A DNA stretch of 64,000 nucleotides from Catonia carolina (GCA_035578175.1 JAQMRL010000006.1:18263506-18327505); one strand, 5' to 3'; positions 32,871-43,839 are shown, counted from the stretch's first letter. Translations and numbers: made by a program. Notes: generated by a model from the letters alone, not told the origin.

Positions 32871-33481
32871 CAAAAAAATGGTGTTTTATTCTAAAAAAAG
32901 TATTACTGTGTCCTAAAACTTTTATTCGTACGATTTAATAGTTAAATATTTTCTGTAAATTTTAATACATTTTTTTGAAAAGTCAGAATGTTTTTTTGGT
33001 GTTTATTTTCCATTCGTTTTCTTACCGAAATGTCCCGCCGACATTCAACTAAATTACATCAGTGGGCGTCGCTTCGTTGGTTTTGATCACACGTGTACGT
33101 TTACACGACATTGCTAACATCATTTCACTTCCACTACCAGTACGTAACACTAATTTACTGTTTGCAGCAAAGGTGATGTAGCCAAAATAAACAGTAGGTC
33201 TAGTTGTAGGCTACCGCTCCACGGGAAATACTCATGTTATTGGTAAAAATCCTGTCTGCAGTGCTGAATGTCATGTAGGCATACTTTACGCGTTATAATT
33301 TACAGTTCAGTTTGCTTTAACAGTATTTTGATACAGAAATACAATTTAGAGTATTTATTAATCGTTTTTATTATAGTCATTTGTAGAAAAATTACGTTTA
33401 AAATACTGAGTATATTTTAAAGTTTCGGATAACCCTGGTTTCGGTTAACCCCGACGTGCATTTGGATCGCACGTTCCACTG
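32801..33481. mobile_element. Degraded pogo/Tigger-like non-autonomous element
   Basis: Left end TA|CAGTAAACTCCCGCTAATCC and, inverted at 33481, CAGTGGAACGTGCGATCC; both ends then carry TTCGG/TAACC blocks. CAGT ends beside TA and 'GTTAACCGA/GATAATCC'-style TIRs are usual for pogo-group elements. The right-hand TA is not preserved. 681 bp, no transposase. Confidence 0.4.
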
Positions 33482-34056
33482 CACAAACGAAACTGCACCT
33501 TAAGAATTTTGTTTTTAACAAGTTTTTAAAAAAGAGATTTTTTTCATCGAAAAATCACCTAAAAAATTTTTTTTCTCCCACAATTTTCAATATTTTTAAA
33601 AACGGCACATTCAATCAATAGAACTGAACGATTAACATAACTCCATAAAACCTTCAGCTTTGTATCTTTTGTGTAAGCTAAGAAAAAGGTACATAAAGTT
33701 CTAAAATTTACGTTTTATTCGCGTTTAACGTTTGAGAAACAAAAACACAAGTGTAAAAAAGGACAAACCACTACAAAAATAGTGCAGGTTATAAACTTTA
33801 AGGTTATACTCCTAACCTATGAATAAATAAAAGAGGGACGGCAATGTGGAAAAAATAGTATAATAAATCAGAGTAAAATCGAAAGGGAAAATGCTTTTGT
33901 AAAATTTCGTGACAGATGGCAAAATCAGCTTAAACAATCATAAAAAAATTAATAAAATATTTTCTAGTTGGCATAGCAACATGATTATTACGCAATTTTA
34001 AAGCACACATTTCAAACTACATTTTTAACAAAAAAACGAAAAATCGATAATTATTT
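33482..34056. other. AT-rich intergenic, nothing recognised
   Basis: No gene or repeat recognised. Confidence 0.4.
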
Positions 34057-34237
34057 TTTATTTAACGTCGCATCGACTGCAAGGTCATTAGCGACGACGT
34101 TGGGGTGTAACTGTGCGTAATGAGGATGAAATGATTTTTTTGTAACGTACGAAAATATGTCGTGCCTGAATGGGATTCGAACCCTGGACCTCATGATGAG
34201 AGGCGAGCACGTTACGAACTACGCCAATGCGGCCGGC
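34057..34237 (-). mobile_element. SINE3, near full length
   Basis: Minus strand head GCCGCATTGGCGTAGTTCG, B box GGTTCGAATCC, body with CACCCCAACGTCGTCGCTAA, ending GATGCGACGTTAAATAA. The clearest body sequence together with 50751. Confidence 0.75.
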
Positions 34238-34317
34238 ATATTTAATAAAATAAATAATAATTATTATTATTTAATTAAATTAAAATAATTATTTTATTTT
34301 TTCATTCCACACTCCCC

Positions 34318-34592
34318 TTAACAGCTGATGTTCGGAGACGATAGATCCGTGGTTCAAATCCTAGTAAAGGTAGTTAACTTTTGTATGGATTTGATTACTA
34401 GACAGTGATTACCGTTGTACTTTGTTGGTTGGGGTTCAATCAACCATACTCTCTAAGGAATGGTCTGAATCTGTACAAGACTACACCTCATTCACACGTC
34501 ATACACATTATCCCCATCTCACTGGGTCATGGGGTTGCTTATTGTTGTTAAATTGAACAGATTGCAACGTAAACACATCAGCGATTAAAAGA
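34318..34592 (+). mobile_element. SINE2, head missing
   Basis: Starts at AACAGCTGATGTTCGGAGAC and runs to TTGCAACGTAAACACATCAG with an A-rich end. Confidence 0.7.
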
Positions 34593-34639
34593 AAATTTTA
34601 CTGCTATAGTATCGGTTCATTTTCCTTGAATAATATAAA

Positions 34640-34690
34640 TCTAGTGTGAAACACTCACACGGCTTTCTCTTCCTAATGAAAATATAATAT
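34640..34690 (-). mobile_element. HINE terminal fragment
   Basis: Only the TCTAGTGTGAAACACTCACA terminus and the adjoining TTTCTCTTCC remain. Confidence 0.5.
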
Positions 34691-35091
34691 TCTTTTTTAT
34701 CATTTATGAGTTTAATGTGCCTAAAAACCGTCATTTCATGTCTATGTCTGTTTCTACAGATGGTGCATGAAGCATATCGCGTTGTCTCGAAGTCAAGAGA
34801 AAAGTAGAAGTAGCGTTCGGGTGTCAAAAAACAGAGAAACAGAGTTGAGGGTAGAATAACACCCTAAAGAGAGATATAAGACTGAACAATTCTGGTATCG
34901 AAACGATGCGTTCATAGTACGAGTACACTGCATTTATTCGAATCCAATTTTTTTTCGAAATTTTAAATAGTGTTATACCGCATCGAAATTATTCATGCAG
35001 CGCGTAAATAATAGGAACTTTATTAGAATAAAAATTATCCAAGAACAGTACTTAATGTAAGATTACCCAATGCAGTATTTAAATTTTTTAC
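34691..35091. other. Intergenic, nothing recognised
   Basis: No gene or repeat recognised. Confidence 0.4.
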
Positions 35092-35100
35092 AAGACGTCT

Positions 35101-35496
35101 TCTGCCCTTAATAGACAGGTGGAGTGTCAAACTATTTACAATCAATCTATTTGTTGCAGGGCTAAAATAAATAGTTCCATTTCTTATCATATGGTCAGCC
35201 AATTAAATGACTGAATCATTTAAGAACAGAAGAGATAGAGGCGTAAAAGACACTAATCATAGTTATCTCCTCTGAAAGTAATGAATTTCATTACACAGCC
35301 AGACCCTGTGGTGAATGAAGTGAAGGTGTCATTTGCACAGTGGAAAATATGTGCTTTTCAGAGGACCCGGCATGCTGTTAAGGACACTTTTCCACTCAGA
35401 GGAAAGCATTGGTAAACCGTCTCACTCCTCGTTTTACTTAGTAAAACATTTATAGGTTCAAACCGGCCTCTCGGCTGATGACCTAACAACAACAAT
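35101..35496 (+). mobile_element. S1 SINE, 9-bp TSD with one mismatch
   Basis: 396 bp copy. AAGACGTCT (35092-35100) versus AAGATGTCT (35497-35505). Confidence 0.75.
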
Positions 35497-35689
35497 AAGA
35501 TGTCTCTATTCCATGTTCTATGAAGCCTGCGTGGGCAATTACCGGGTAAGTGTGGCATGTAGAGGTTTCGTATAAGTCAATGTAATTAAACTAAAAAAAG
35601 ACATCACCGCTACAGAAACGTCACCAGTTAGACGACTAAAAAAGAAAAAAAGGTATTTTCCAAATTTTACGTTTCTAGATTTTATTTAA

Positions 35690-36380
35690 GGCAGGATATT
35701 GGGCTACAAAAATATTTCAGTTTCTTATCACATGATCAGTAAATTAAATGACTGAATCATTTAAGAGCAGGAGAGGTAGAGGTGTAAAATACACTAGTCA
35801 GAATTATCTCGTCTGAAAGTAATGAATTTTATTATACAGCCAGAGCCGTTTTTTTGTATCCGAGGCGGCGAGAAAAACTCATGTTCACTCCATCACGATA
35901 GGGGAAGTAGTGTTGGACTCAATTGAGGCGTCCTCGTCCAGCCCCAAGGAGGCCGCAACCGCCTACCAGCCAAAAACCCGCCGCCTGGCCACTTGATCCG
36001 GCGTCAGCAAAACACCCTCCACTTCCCTCGGAACTGTTTATATAATACTACAAGGGAAATATCGGGGTAGTAAATATCAAGTTAAAAAATTTACACTGTT
36101 AGTGTGGCATGGAAGGGAACCGTAGCTTAATTCCCCTCTCACTGTCACTTACCAACACTCACTCTCTCACTTACGTTCAGCCAGGTTCTGTTGTAAATGA
36201 AGTGAATGTGTCATTTACAAGGTAGAAAATAGGTGCTTTTCAGAGGGCTTAGCGTGCTGGTAAACAACTTTTCAACTCGGTGAGGAAGGCACGTGAAAAC
36301 CACCTTACTCCTAGTTTTACTTAGTAAAACCTCTAGAGGTTCAAACCAGCCTTTCGGCTAATGTACTAAACAACAAAAAA
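35690..36380 (+). mobile_element. S1 SINE split by a GC-rich insertion
   Basis: 5'-incomplete S1 at ~35690-35843 continuing at 36178-36380. The join falls in the ATACAGCCAG block. Confidence 0.65.
35844..36177 (-). mobile_element. 334-bp insert, probable LINE 3' end, 7-bp TSD
   Basis: Inserted into S1 with the duplication CAGCCAG (35837-35843 and 36178-36184). Much more GC-rich than its surroundings. The minus strand reads TVPREVEGVLLTPDQVARRR, then VFGW, a stop, AVAASLGLDEDASIE and a terminal stop, followed by a short untranslated end with ACAAAAAAAC. This looks like the C-terminus and 3' end of a retrotransposon or retroposed gene. Source not identified. Confidence 0.5.
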
Positions 36381-37215
36381 CAGAATATTGATTTACAAAC
36401 CAATAATTTAACAAATATTTATCTATTTTTTGGAAATAAAGAAAAGGTAAGAAATGCAAGTAGGCCCTAACGTTTACAAAGTGATAAAGGTTTAAGAAGT
36501 AAAGGGATGAACAAATAGGTTGCCTACAAAAGGTAGGCCACTTCTTTTTCTATTTTATTACTACTCATCGTTATCTTACATTTCACTTTCATAGAACAAA
36601 GCTCACGCAAAGTCCTTTTTCAAAGTCGTTAATAAATAAGTTCACAGCATGCGATGAGTTTTGTTTTGCAATGCTTCCGCTTAAAAACAGTTCTCCTTCC
36701 CTGACTATAGTAATTTATACAGTTTATCATCACATCAAATTTTTAAATAAACTATTAGAAAGTTACACGGACTTTTAGCATTTTATTCTCAATAAAAAAT
36801 GCGTGTACAATAAATTAATCAGAATTTATTATAAATTTATTTGTACTTTTACGTTTAGAGCACTACATAAGTAAAAAATAAAAAATCAGTTGATAAAATA
36901 TTCAATAATATGCAAGTTTCAAGAGATAAAAGTGAAAATCTGTATAAGGTATTTAAAAGAATAAAGGGTTTCTTGTACAGGTACGCCTCAGCTCCCACTC
37001 TTGACGTCCAGAATCTTTCATCACCCATCGTTACTATTTACAAATTCTCGCAGAAATTGAAAACTAACGTTTTTCTTATAACTCGGTTTATTTTAGATAC
37101 CGTGCTTAATTAATTTGTGGCCTCCAAGAAAACGATGTGGTGTGGTTACACGGAAGGTTCTTTGTTTTGGATGAAATTAGGCCTACACCTTTTCGAAAAG
37201 TCTGTAAATCTTCAG
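36381..37215. other. AT-rich intergenic, nothing recognised
   Basis: No gene or repeat recognised. Confidence 0.4.
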
Positions 37216-37345
37216 CTATTTTTCTCTGGCAGAGGCAGAGATGAGGTTCCTACGAAGGACAGAAGAATGCATAGGATTAAATCATATTCGGAATGAAGAA
37301 ATAAGAGCCGAATTATGAATATATAGCTTGAACGAAGGAATAAAA

Positions 37346-37358
37346 GTTAATCGTGGTT
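37346..37358 (+). repeat. Target-site duplication of the RTE, 3' side
   Basis: GTTAATCGTGGTT, identical to 40815-40827. 13 of 13 bases. Confidence 0.9.
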
Positions 37359-37369
37359 CTTCTTCTTCT

Positions 37370-40288
37370 TTATCTCTCCCTTCTGCCTCTCAGCGTCGGG
37401 CCTTCTATAAACTTCTTATACTCCACTCTGTCCAAAGCCAATGCTCTCAGCCGTCCTTTGCTCTCTCCCCTTCGCCCCCCCACACCCTCAACATACTCCT
37501 CCCACTCCATCCTTGGTCTTCCCCGTCTTCTGGTTCCCTCCGGTCTCGCCTCAAAAATTCGCCTCAGTCTGTCCTCCCTATCTCTTCTCACCACATGACC
37601 ATACCAACCCAATGCCCTTCTTTCAATCAGTTCTGTTACTGCTGTTTTTAAGCCTAACTCCTCCCGCACATTCACATTACGAACTCTGTCCCGTCTTGTC
37701 TTTCCTATCACTCTCCTTAGATACTTCATTTCCTGAGCTGTAACTCTACTGTCCAGTTTATCTTTCATGGTCCATGTTTCTGACCCATACAGTAATGTTG
37801 GTAAATATACTGACTTATATATTCTGAGTTTGGCGTCTCTGCTCACCTCTCTTTTTCCAATAAGTGTGTTATTTAAACTATAGAATATTTGGTTGGCCTT
37901 TCTGATTCGGTTGTTCATCTCTTCCTCCATTCCCCCACTCTCATCAATCACTGTTCCCAGATACTCAAAACTCCTCACCTGCTCCAACTCCACCCCATCC
38001 CACCTCATTCTCAGCTCCTCCTTCTCACCTCCAACCTTCATCACTTTACTCTTTTTAACGTTCACCCTCATTCCTCTCTCCTGCAGAGTACTGCACCACT
38101 CCGTTATTGCTTCTTGCAAATCCTCTGCTTTAGAGTTTATCAAGACTATATCATCTGCGTATATCAATGATTGCAGGTACACTGGCCGGAGATTCCAGTT
38201 CCCTACCTTATATCTTTTTGTTCGTCTCTTGCAGATTTTAGCAATGGAGTCCATGAAAACGATGAATAAAAGTGGGCTCAGACTGTCTCCCTGCTTCATT
38301 CCCCTCTCCATAAGAAATCTTCCACTTTCCTTCCCTTCCATTCTGATCATTCCATACACATTCCGATACACACTCTTTATCACCCTCAACAACTTCTGTG
38401 GAGTCTCCAATTCCTCCAATGCCCTCCATACCTCCTTTTTTGGAACAGAGTCAAAGGCTGCCGCCAAATCAAGGAAAGCCAAAAACATTGTTTTTCCCCT
38501 ATTGTTGGCCCTTGTCATAGCTGTTCTCAACACGTATATATGATCTTGAGTCTGCTTGCCCGGCCTGTATGCCGCCTGTTCATCCTCGAGTTTTCCCTCT
38601 ACTTCTCTCCTCAACCTACCTTCCAGTACCCTGGTGTACAACTTAAATATCACAGATGAAAGACATATGGCTCTGTAGTTTTCACATCTAGTTGTGCTTT
38701 CCTTTTTATGCAAGGGTATTACTACATTGTTCTCCCAATCTTCAGGTATAGTCTCTTCTCGCCATGCCTTTTGGAATAGTGTATACAACCATTTTATTAA
38801 TTGGTCTCCTCCATATTTAACCATCTCAGGAGCTATGTTGTCTGGGCCTGCCGCTTTACCCAATCTCATTTTTAGGACAGCATTCCGAATTTCCTGTTCT
38901 TCAATATTGACCTCGTTTGTATTCTCTAGCTGTTCTTCCCCGTCCCTTCTTACCAGCTCCTGGTTCTCCTCTTTGAAGGTCTTTTCATAGTACAATCTCC
39001 AGGTCTCAAGTACTTCCTTTGCATCAGTGATCAATTCACCTGCCTCATTCTGTATACTTCTTACCCTTCTTGATCTCGCCTTCCTTAGCCCCCTAATTGT
39101 CGTCCAAAACTTCCTTTGGTTTGTTCTATAGTTATTCTCCATGTCCTTTCCAAACTCCTCCCAGGAATCCATCTTAGCTCCTCTCACCACTTCCTTAGCC
39201 AACCTTCGTGCTTCAACATACGTTTTCCGATCCTCTATTGTACCAGTTTGCAGATATCTCTTCCATGCCATCTTCTTTCCTTTCACCGCCTCCCTGACTG
39301 AATCATTCCACCATCTAGTGTGCCTCACTCCCCCACCCACCACCTTTCTCCCGCATACTTTCTCGGCCACTTTTAGGATTATGTTCTTTAGCTTTTGCCA
39401 GATTTCTTCAATTGATCCATCAGCACCCTCCCTCCCTAACATTTCCTCTAACTTATTAGTATATTCCCGTCTACAGTCTGGTCGCTGCAATTCCTCCACC
39501 TTAATTTTTGTGAATTTACGAGGTTTTACTGCTTTTCCACTTCTGAATCTTGTTTTCATTATCAGTAGTCTGTGCTGTGTATTCAGTTCTGCACTACGAT
39601 ACACCCGGACATCCTTGGTAATTCTCCGAGTCTCCCTCGTATACACAAAGTAGTCAATAGCACTACTCACATTTCTTTCCTCTGCCACGAATGTAACCTG
39701 GTGTATATGTTTATGTGGAAAGAAAGTATTTCCAATCAGCAGCTGATTATCCACACAGAACTCAACCATTCTGTCCCCATTTCTGTTCCTTGTCCTCTCA
39801 GCCCCATATGCTCCCATACTTCCATGTCCCCTTGCCATATCATTTCCCACTCTTGCGTTCCAGTCCCCCATCAAGACCACACAACCGAACTCTTCCCTGG
39901 CCTTGTTAATTGTTCTTTGCAACTCGCTGTAAAAAAACTCTTTTTCCAGTACATCTTTGTCTTCTGTCGGGGCATAAAGTTGTATAAATGAAATTCTTTC
40001 CTGTAACTGCACATCAACTCTTATTATTCTCGAGTTCACTGGCTCCCAATAGATAACCTTGTCCGCTACTGCATTACTCAAAATCACCCCAACCCCTTCC
40101 TTTGCCTTTGCATCCCTACTCACACCTGAATACATCAACACATAGTCCTTTTGCAACTGCAGTGTTCCATGCCCTTTCTTTTTCGTTTCGCTTATTCCCA
40201 GAACAGAGATTCCATACTTCTCCATCTCCTCCACCAATTCCACATCTTTCCCTGTCAGTGAGGTTATATTCCAAGTTCCAAAAATCAT
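37370..40288 (-). CDS. RTE endonuclease-reverse transcriptase polyprotein
   Basis: 972 residues, no stop or frameshift. Endonuclease domain, residues ~1-250: N7 in GTWN, E34 in SETKKKG, D142/N144 in GDWN, D212 in SAIDYF and H239 in TQHRLL, i.e. the metal-binding and catalytic set of AP-like LINE endonucleases (the usual SDH is TQH here). Reverse transcriptase, ~470-780: NYRAICL, FLDLAAAFD (D607, D613), GMKQGDSLSP, and YADD at 710-713 with the catalytic Asp pair. Thumb FEYLGTV ~775; C-terminal LLYGSETWT ~832, GWYGHVVRR ~894 and a basic GTRRRGRPR stretch ~918. It nicks genomic DNA and copies its own RNA at the nick (target-primed reverse transcription); it may also mobilise SINEs. The frame stays open ~38 codons upstream of this ATG without another ATG, so a non-AUG start cannot be excluded. 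Retrotransposon, not a host gene. Confidence 0.92.
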   Translation of the reverse strand: MIFGTWNITSLTGKDVELVEEMEKYGISVLGISETKKKGHGTLQLQKDYVLMYSGVSRDAKAKEGVGVILSNAVADKVIYWEPVNSRIIRVDVQLQERISFIQLYAPTEDKDVLEKEFFYSELQRTINKAREEFGCVVLMGDWNARVGNDMARGHGSMGAYGAERTRNRNGDRMVEFCVDNQLLIGNTFFPHKHIHQVTFVAEERNVSSAIDYFVYTRETRRITKDVRVYRSAELNTQHRLLIMKTRFRSGKAVKPRKFTKIKVEELQRPDCRREYTNKLEEMLGREGADGSIEEIWQKLKNIILKVAEKVCGRKVVGGGVRHTRWWNDSVREAVKGKKMAWKRYLQTGTIEDRKTYVEARRLAKEVVRGAKMDSWEEFGKDMENNYRTNQRKFWTTIRGLRKARSRRVRSIQNEAGELITDAKEVLETWRLYYEKTFKEENQELVRRDGEEQLENTNEVNIEEQEIRNAVLKMRLGKAAGPDNIAPEMVKYGGDQLIKWLYTLFQKAWREETIPEDWENNVVIPLHKKESTTRCENYRAICLSSVIFKLYTRVLEGRLRREVEGKLEDEQAAYRPGKQTQDHIYVLRTAMTRANNRGKTMFLAFLDLAAAFDSVPKKEVWRALEELETPQKLLRVIKSVYRNVYGMIRMEGKESGRFLMERGMKQGDSLSPLLFIVFMDSIAKICKRRTKRYKVGNWNLRPVYLQSLIYADDIVLINSKAEDLQEAITEWCSTLQERGMRVNVKKSKVMKVGGEKEELRMRWDGVELEQVRSFEYLGTVIDESGGMEEEMNNRIRKANQIFYSLNNTLIGKREVSRDAKLRIYKSVYLPTLLYGSETWTMKDKLDSRVTAQEMKYLRRVIGKTRRDRVRNVNVREELGLKTAVTELIERRALGWYGHVVRRDREDRLRRIFEARPEGTRRRGRPRMEWEEYVEGVGGRRGESKGRLRALALDRVEYKKFIEGPTLRGRRER

Positions 40289-40814
40289 GTTATTTGTCCG
40301 TTTCCAGTCTTTTTTCCGTTTAACCTGTCCGTTTCTCTCTATTTTGTCTCTTTGAATACGTTTATGTTTCGCCCTGCGTGGGATATTAACCCTACGGCAA
40401 GGCTAGTTAGGTGGAGGGGCTGCCTCCTAAGGATTCCTAACAATCCTGTTTTGGAGAAATACTCCTATTTCTCACTTCATGATCCTATCCTCCTTGATCA
40501 TTACTCCCTGAGACGTCAAAGATTGAGGCATGACCATCAGGTTGTGAGAATTGACTGAAGATTGGCTCCTCAGCCCCCAACACCTATCAGCTTGCTGACC
40601 CGATTTCCCGCTGGGGTTTAACCCAACCTTCCATCGAGTTGCTCAGCGTAACAGGGGCACCTCTTGTAGGTTAAAGTGTTGGAGTTGGAGTGAGAGAGGC
40701 TAAGAGCGGTCTCTTGATTAACCGCTTATTTTGATACCGATGTTGTGTATCGTGACGCGTCATCACTCCCCTTTGCCAGAGCCGAAGCCCTCCCCAGGTC
40801 ACTTCCCAGGGCCC
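40289..40814 (-). promoter_or_regulatory. RTE 5' UTR / internal promoter region
   Basis: 526 bp between the TSD and the ORF, GC-richer than flanks. LINE promoters lie inside the 5' UTR, so promoter activity is expected but no specific motif is claimed. Confidence 0.5.
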
Positions 40815-40827
40815 GTTAATCGTGGTT
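40815..40827 (+). repeat. Target-site duplication of the RTE, 5' side
   Basis: GTTAATCGTGGTT, partner of 37346-37358. Confidence 0.9.
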
Positions 40828-40920
40828 AAAAGATAATATTCTGGAAAGTTAAGAAGTTTAGACCGCATGAATGAAGAGGCGGAATGAATGCCACGGAGAA
40901 GATGGTAGTAGCTAAATTAT

Positions 40921-42937
40921 AGAAAACGTGATCAATTTCTAAGAATTGTATTAATTATTTAGTAAAATAAATTATTAAAATTAGTGAAATATATGAAAGC
41001 AAGTTCAGTACAGGCAGGAGCCTAGTTCTTGAAAGCAAGAAGAAGAAAAAGACTATACCCTAACGAACTAAAGACTGAAGATGAGATCTAGGCAATAACA
41101 ACCAAGGTCAGGTGTGAGGTTGCCCATTCGCTAAGTCACACTCTGTTCCACCGAACTCCAGCTGATTTTTTGTTAGGCTGTTATCCACAGCGGGACCACA
41201 ACGTGACAACGCAGGATACGATTCACAAAAGTCAATTGGCTCTGTGCTGGGATCTAGGTCACTTTGCTCCGACTTCATCTGCAGTCTCTAGTTTGTTAAG
41301 CTATAATTGTTCAATTTAATATGAACAGATTGTAATAACACTGACCTGGAACTTTCAGGAAATTTTCTATTTACTAATATCTGGGAATAACTAACTTCTT
41401 CTTCTTCAGGTCATAACAATCACTTTCATAGGATCATAGTAATTCTCACTTTGTTCGTTGCACTATGAAATAGTTCTTCTGAGCTCTTCTTACTAACTTT
41501 TTATCCTATCCGTTCCGGATGTTGGCCACATATTAACAATCAGAACCTTATCCACTACTGCTTAAAACAGCTGTGTTATCATTTTCGAGTACCACATTCT
41601 CATATTTTTCAACCAGGAAATACGTCTTATAAGTAACAACTACTTATTTTTAGTTAGCTGTGAGGAAACATGTTGAACAGATATACCCGGTAGTATTTAT
41701 TTATGGTTTGTTGTCAGTTGTTCATCATACAAAGTCGCTTGTTTCAGCTTTGTTACTTAACAATTCGATAAAAAAGTGATTGTAAATTATTTCAATGAAC
41801 CTGTATTGAATAATCAGTAAATTTACTGTGTGTAATAACATATATTTATCAGTTAGACAACAAGTCAATTGTAATGTACATTATTGTCGGAGTAAGTAAA
41901 TTTTGTAATTGGTTGAATGAAAATTGGTCGGTGTGCTTTGTTTATGTTTATGTTTGTGTTTGTAAATGACAAAGATAAATATATTCAAGGTAGAGAGAGA
42001 TCGAGAAATCGTCAAAGGTAATTACAGCTGCAGTATTTCCCAATAGAACGCAAATAACTAACAAGAGCCGTGGAAACTGGAACCAATCATACACTAAATA
42101 GAAGGGAGTGAGTTATGTACAGACAAGACCATATGGATTTTAAGGGATGGAAGGGAAAAGAACCCAAGGGACCAAATCAGCTGCCTGCCCCTATTTTCTC
42201 TTTATATACATATACACCCCTAAATAAAATGTGGAGGAACATTTGACCGCTGCCTTCACTGTAATTGTTCCAGGAAATTCAACTAATTACAAACTACACG
42301 GTATTCGGTTTCTGAATCAGAAAATTAGTAAAATGTCTTCGCTAATAAATTTCCTTTATAATTATTTTAATTTCCTCTTTAATTTTCCTAGCTTTACAAT
42401 TGCAGTTCTCTCAATTTTATGTTCATGTACAGGGATTAATTTACTTATAGTATTTTCTTAAATTCTATTACTATATATAAAGTGATTATTTAATTATCAA
42501 TTAAGGTTTAAATTGGTAAACTTTATTTTATCAATTTATTCGTTGTATCAATTCAATTGCATTTTTCGGTTATTATTGTTTACGTCTCTTATGTAAGCGA
42601 AACACTCCACTACACACCAGGAAATCAATTTGTTTTTTACTGATTAACCATTTATAGGGCGAATTAATGTCCATAAAAATCTTGTAAATGAATGGTGGTT
42701 GAAAATAAGGACAATTTAATTTTTCGGGTTGTAAATTAACAAATTTGAACGTTAGACGACGACAAATGCCGGCGTATATTTTAAACGCTTGGAATTCTGT
42801 TTTATGTACACTTATCAAAATTAAAATGTCTATGGCTAGTGCTGCACTCTTCTTGAAAAGTGTCCTTATATGGAGAGAGTATCCGTTTCGGTGACTGTAA
42901 ATGGTATTTTTGGCAAATTTCAGTATTAAACAATAGG
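40921..42937. other. Intergenic with unclassified repeat at 41600-41780
   Basis: No gene. 41600-41780 (minus sense) is related to 29306-29500. 41100-41300 is less AT-rich but shows no coding motif. Confidence 0.4.
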
Positions 42938-43270
42938 CCCCACCGGATTGGTCTAGAGGTAAAGTCGTCTAGAGGTAAAATCAGCAGTTTAACAGCTGAT
43001 TTTCGGAGACGAAGGTTCCTGGTTCAAATCGTACTAAAGGCAGTTACTTTTATACGGATTTGAGTGCTAGATAGTAGTTACCGGTGTACTTTGATAGTTG
43101 GGGTTCAACTTACCATACTTTCTCAGGAATGGTCGGGCTGAGTCTGCACAAGACTACATCTCATTTACACGTCATACATATCATCCTCATCTCATTGGGT
43201 CATGGGGTTGCTTATTGTTCTGAATTGAACAGATTGCAACGTACACGCATTAGGAGTTAAAAGAAAAAAA
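42938..43270 (+). mobile_element. SINE2, full length
   Basis: tRNA-like head CCCCACCGGATTGGTCTAGA (A-box region) with an internal GTCTAGAGGTAAA duplication, B-box-like GGTTCAAATC, then the SINE2 body to TTGCAACGTACACGCATTAG and an A-rich tail. The most complete SINE2 copy of the window. Confidence 0.75.
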
Positions 43271-43708
43271 TAGCATAATAAAACAAAGCTAATTTTATTT
43301 ATTTTATAGTATTATTCGATTTATATATGATATTAATGGCACTAGCATTAAAGAATGAATTGTAATACACTAATCACTTTGCAACTGCAGAGAAGCTTGG
43401 TGGCTGAAAAAAGGACAACCTTTTCCAAAACAAAAGATACTCAAAACTGTTTTTAAATGTATCAAAGTTCATAATTAAGTAACAAAATATCATAACAGTT
43501 AAAAAAAATAAAAAAATTTGCCCTTTCAATTACTTTGTACGGTGGTCTGATATTAGAACACTAACCTATAAAGGGTATCTATAATCTTTTCTATAATCAA
43601 TAATTTTTTTAAACAGATGATTATCATGAAAAGATATCTCCCAGGGGAGATACCTTTTGAAATAAATAATAAACATGGTTCACAAGTTGATATACGAGGT
43701 GTGTTTTT
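43271..43708. other. Intergenic, nothing recognised
   Basis: No gene or repeat recognised. Confidence 0.4.
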
Positions 43709-43839
43709 ACTTTCTCTTGCCTATATGAATATATAGGAAGGAAAGTATTGTTTTCATGTCGATTTTTCGAAATCGAGTTTTCACCAGATCTATACGTTTT
43801 CAGACCCCCTGAACCCAAAAAACATGTTTTTAGCGATTG

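Larger units (their letters stand above)
37359..40814 (-). mobile_element. Complete RTE-type non-LTR retrotransposon
   Basis: 3456 bp, minus strand: 526-bp 5' UTR (40289-40814), one 972-codon ORF, and a 3' UTR of only 11 bases that is simply the (AAG)n tail. A short 3' UTR ending in a simple repeat, a single ORF with apurinic-type endonuclease plus reverse transcriptase, and total length ~3.3-3.5 kb are known traits of the RTE clade. The perfect 13-bp TSD fixes both ends and shows that it is not 5'-truncated. Composition is visibly more GC-rich than the flanks. Structurally it could be active. Confidence 0.9.
37216..40920 (+). pseudogene. Old LINE ORF2 relic, split by the RTE insertion
   Basis: Before the RTE, + strand reads AEMRFLRRTEECIGLNHIRN, then EEIRAEL, stop, IYSLNEGIKVNRG. 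After the RTE (from 40828) the remaining sequence to ~40920 continues with KEY residues of the same region in broken frames. E-MRFLRR...L..IRNE.IR.EL.I..LNE.I is the conserved stretch preceding the C-terminus of LINE ORF2 proteins. Decayed, older than the RTE. Confidence 0.65.

Noticed and set aside
37893..39653. Plus-strand open frames of 216 and 170 codons within the RTE
   Set aside because: Antisense shadows of the 972-codon reverse-transcriptase ORF; no own motifs.
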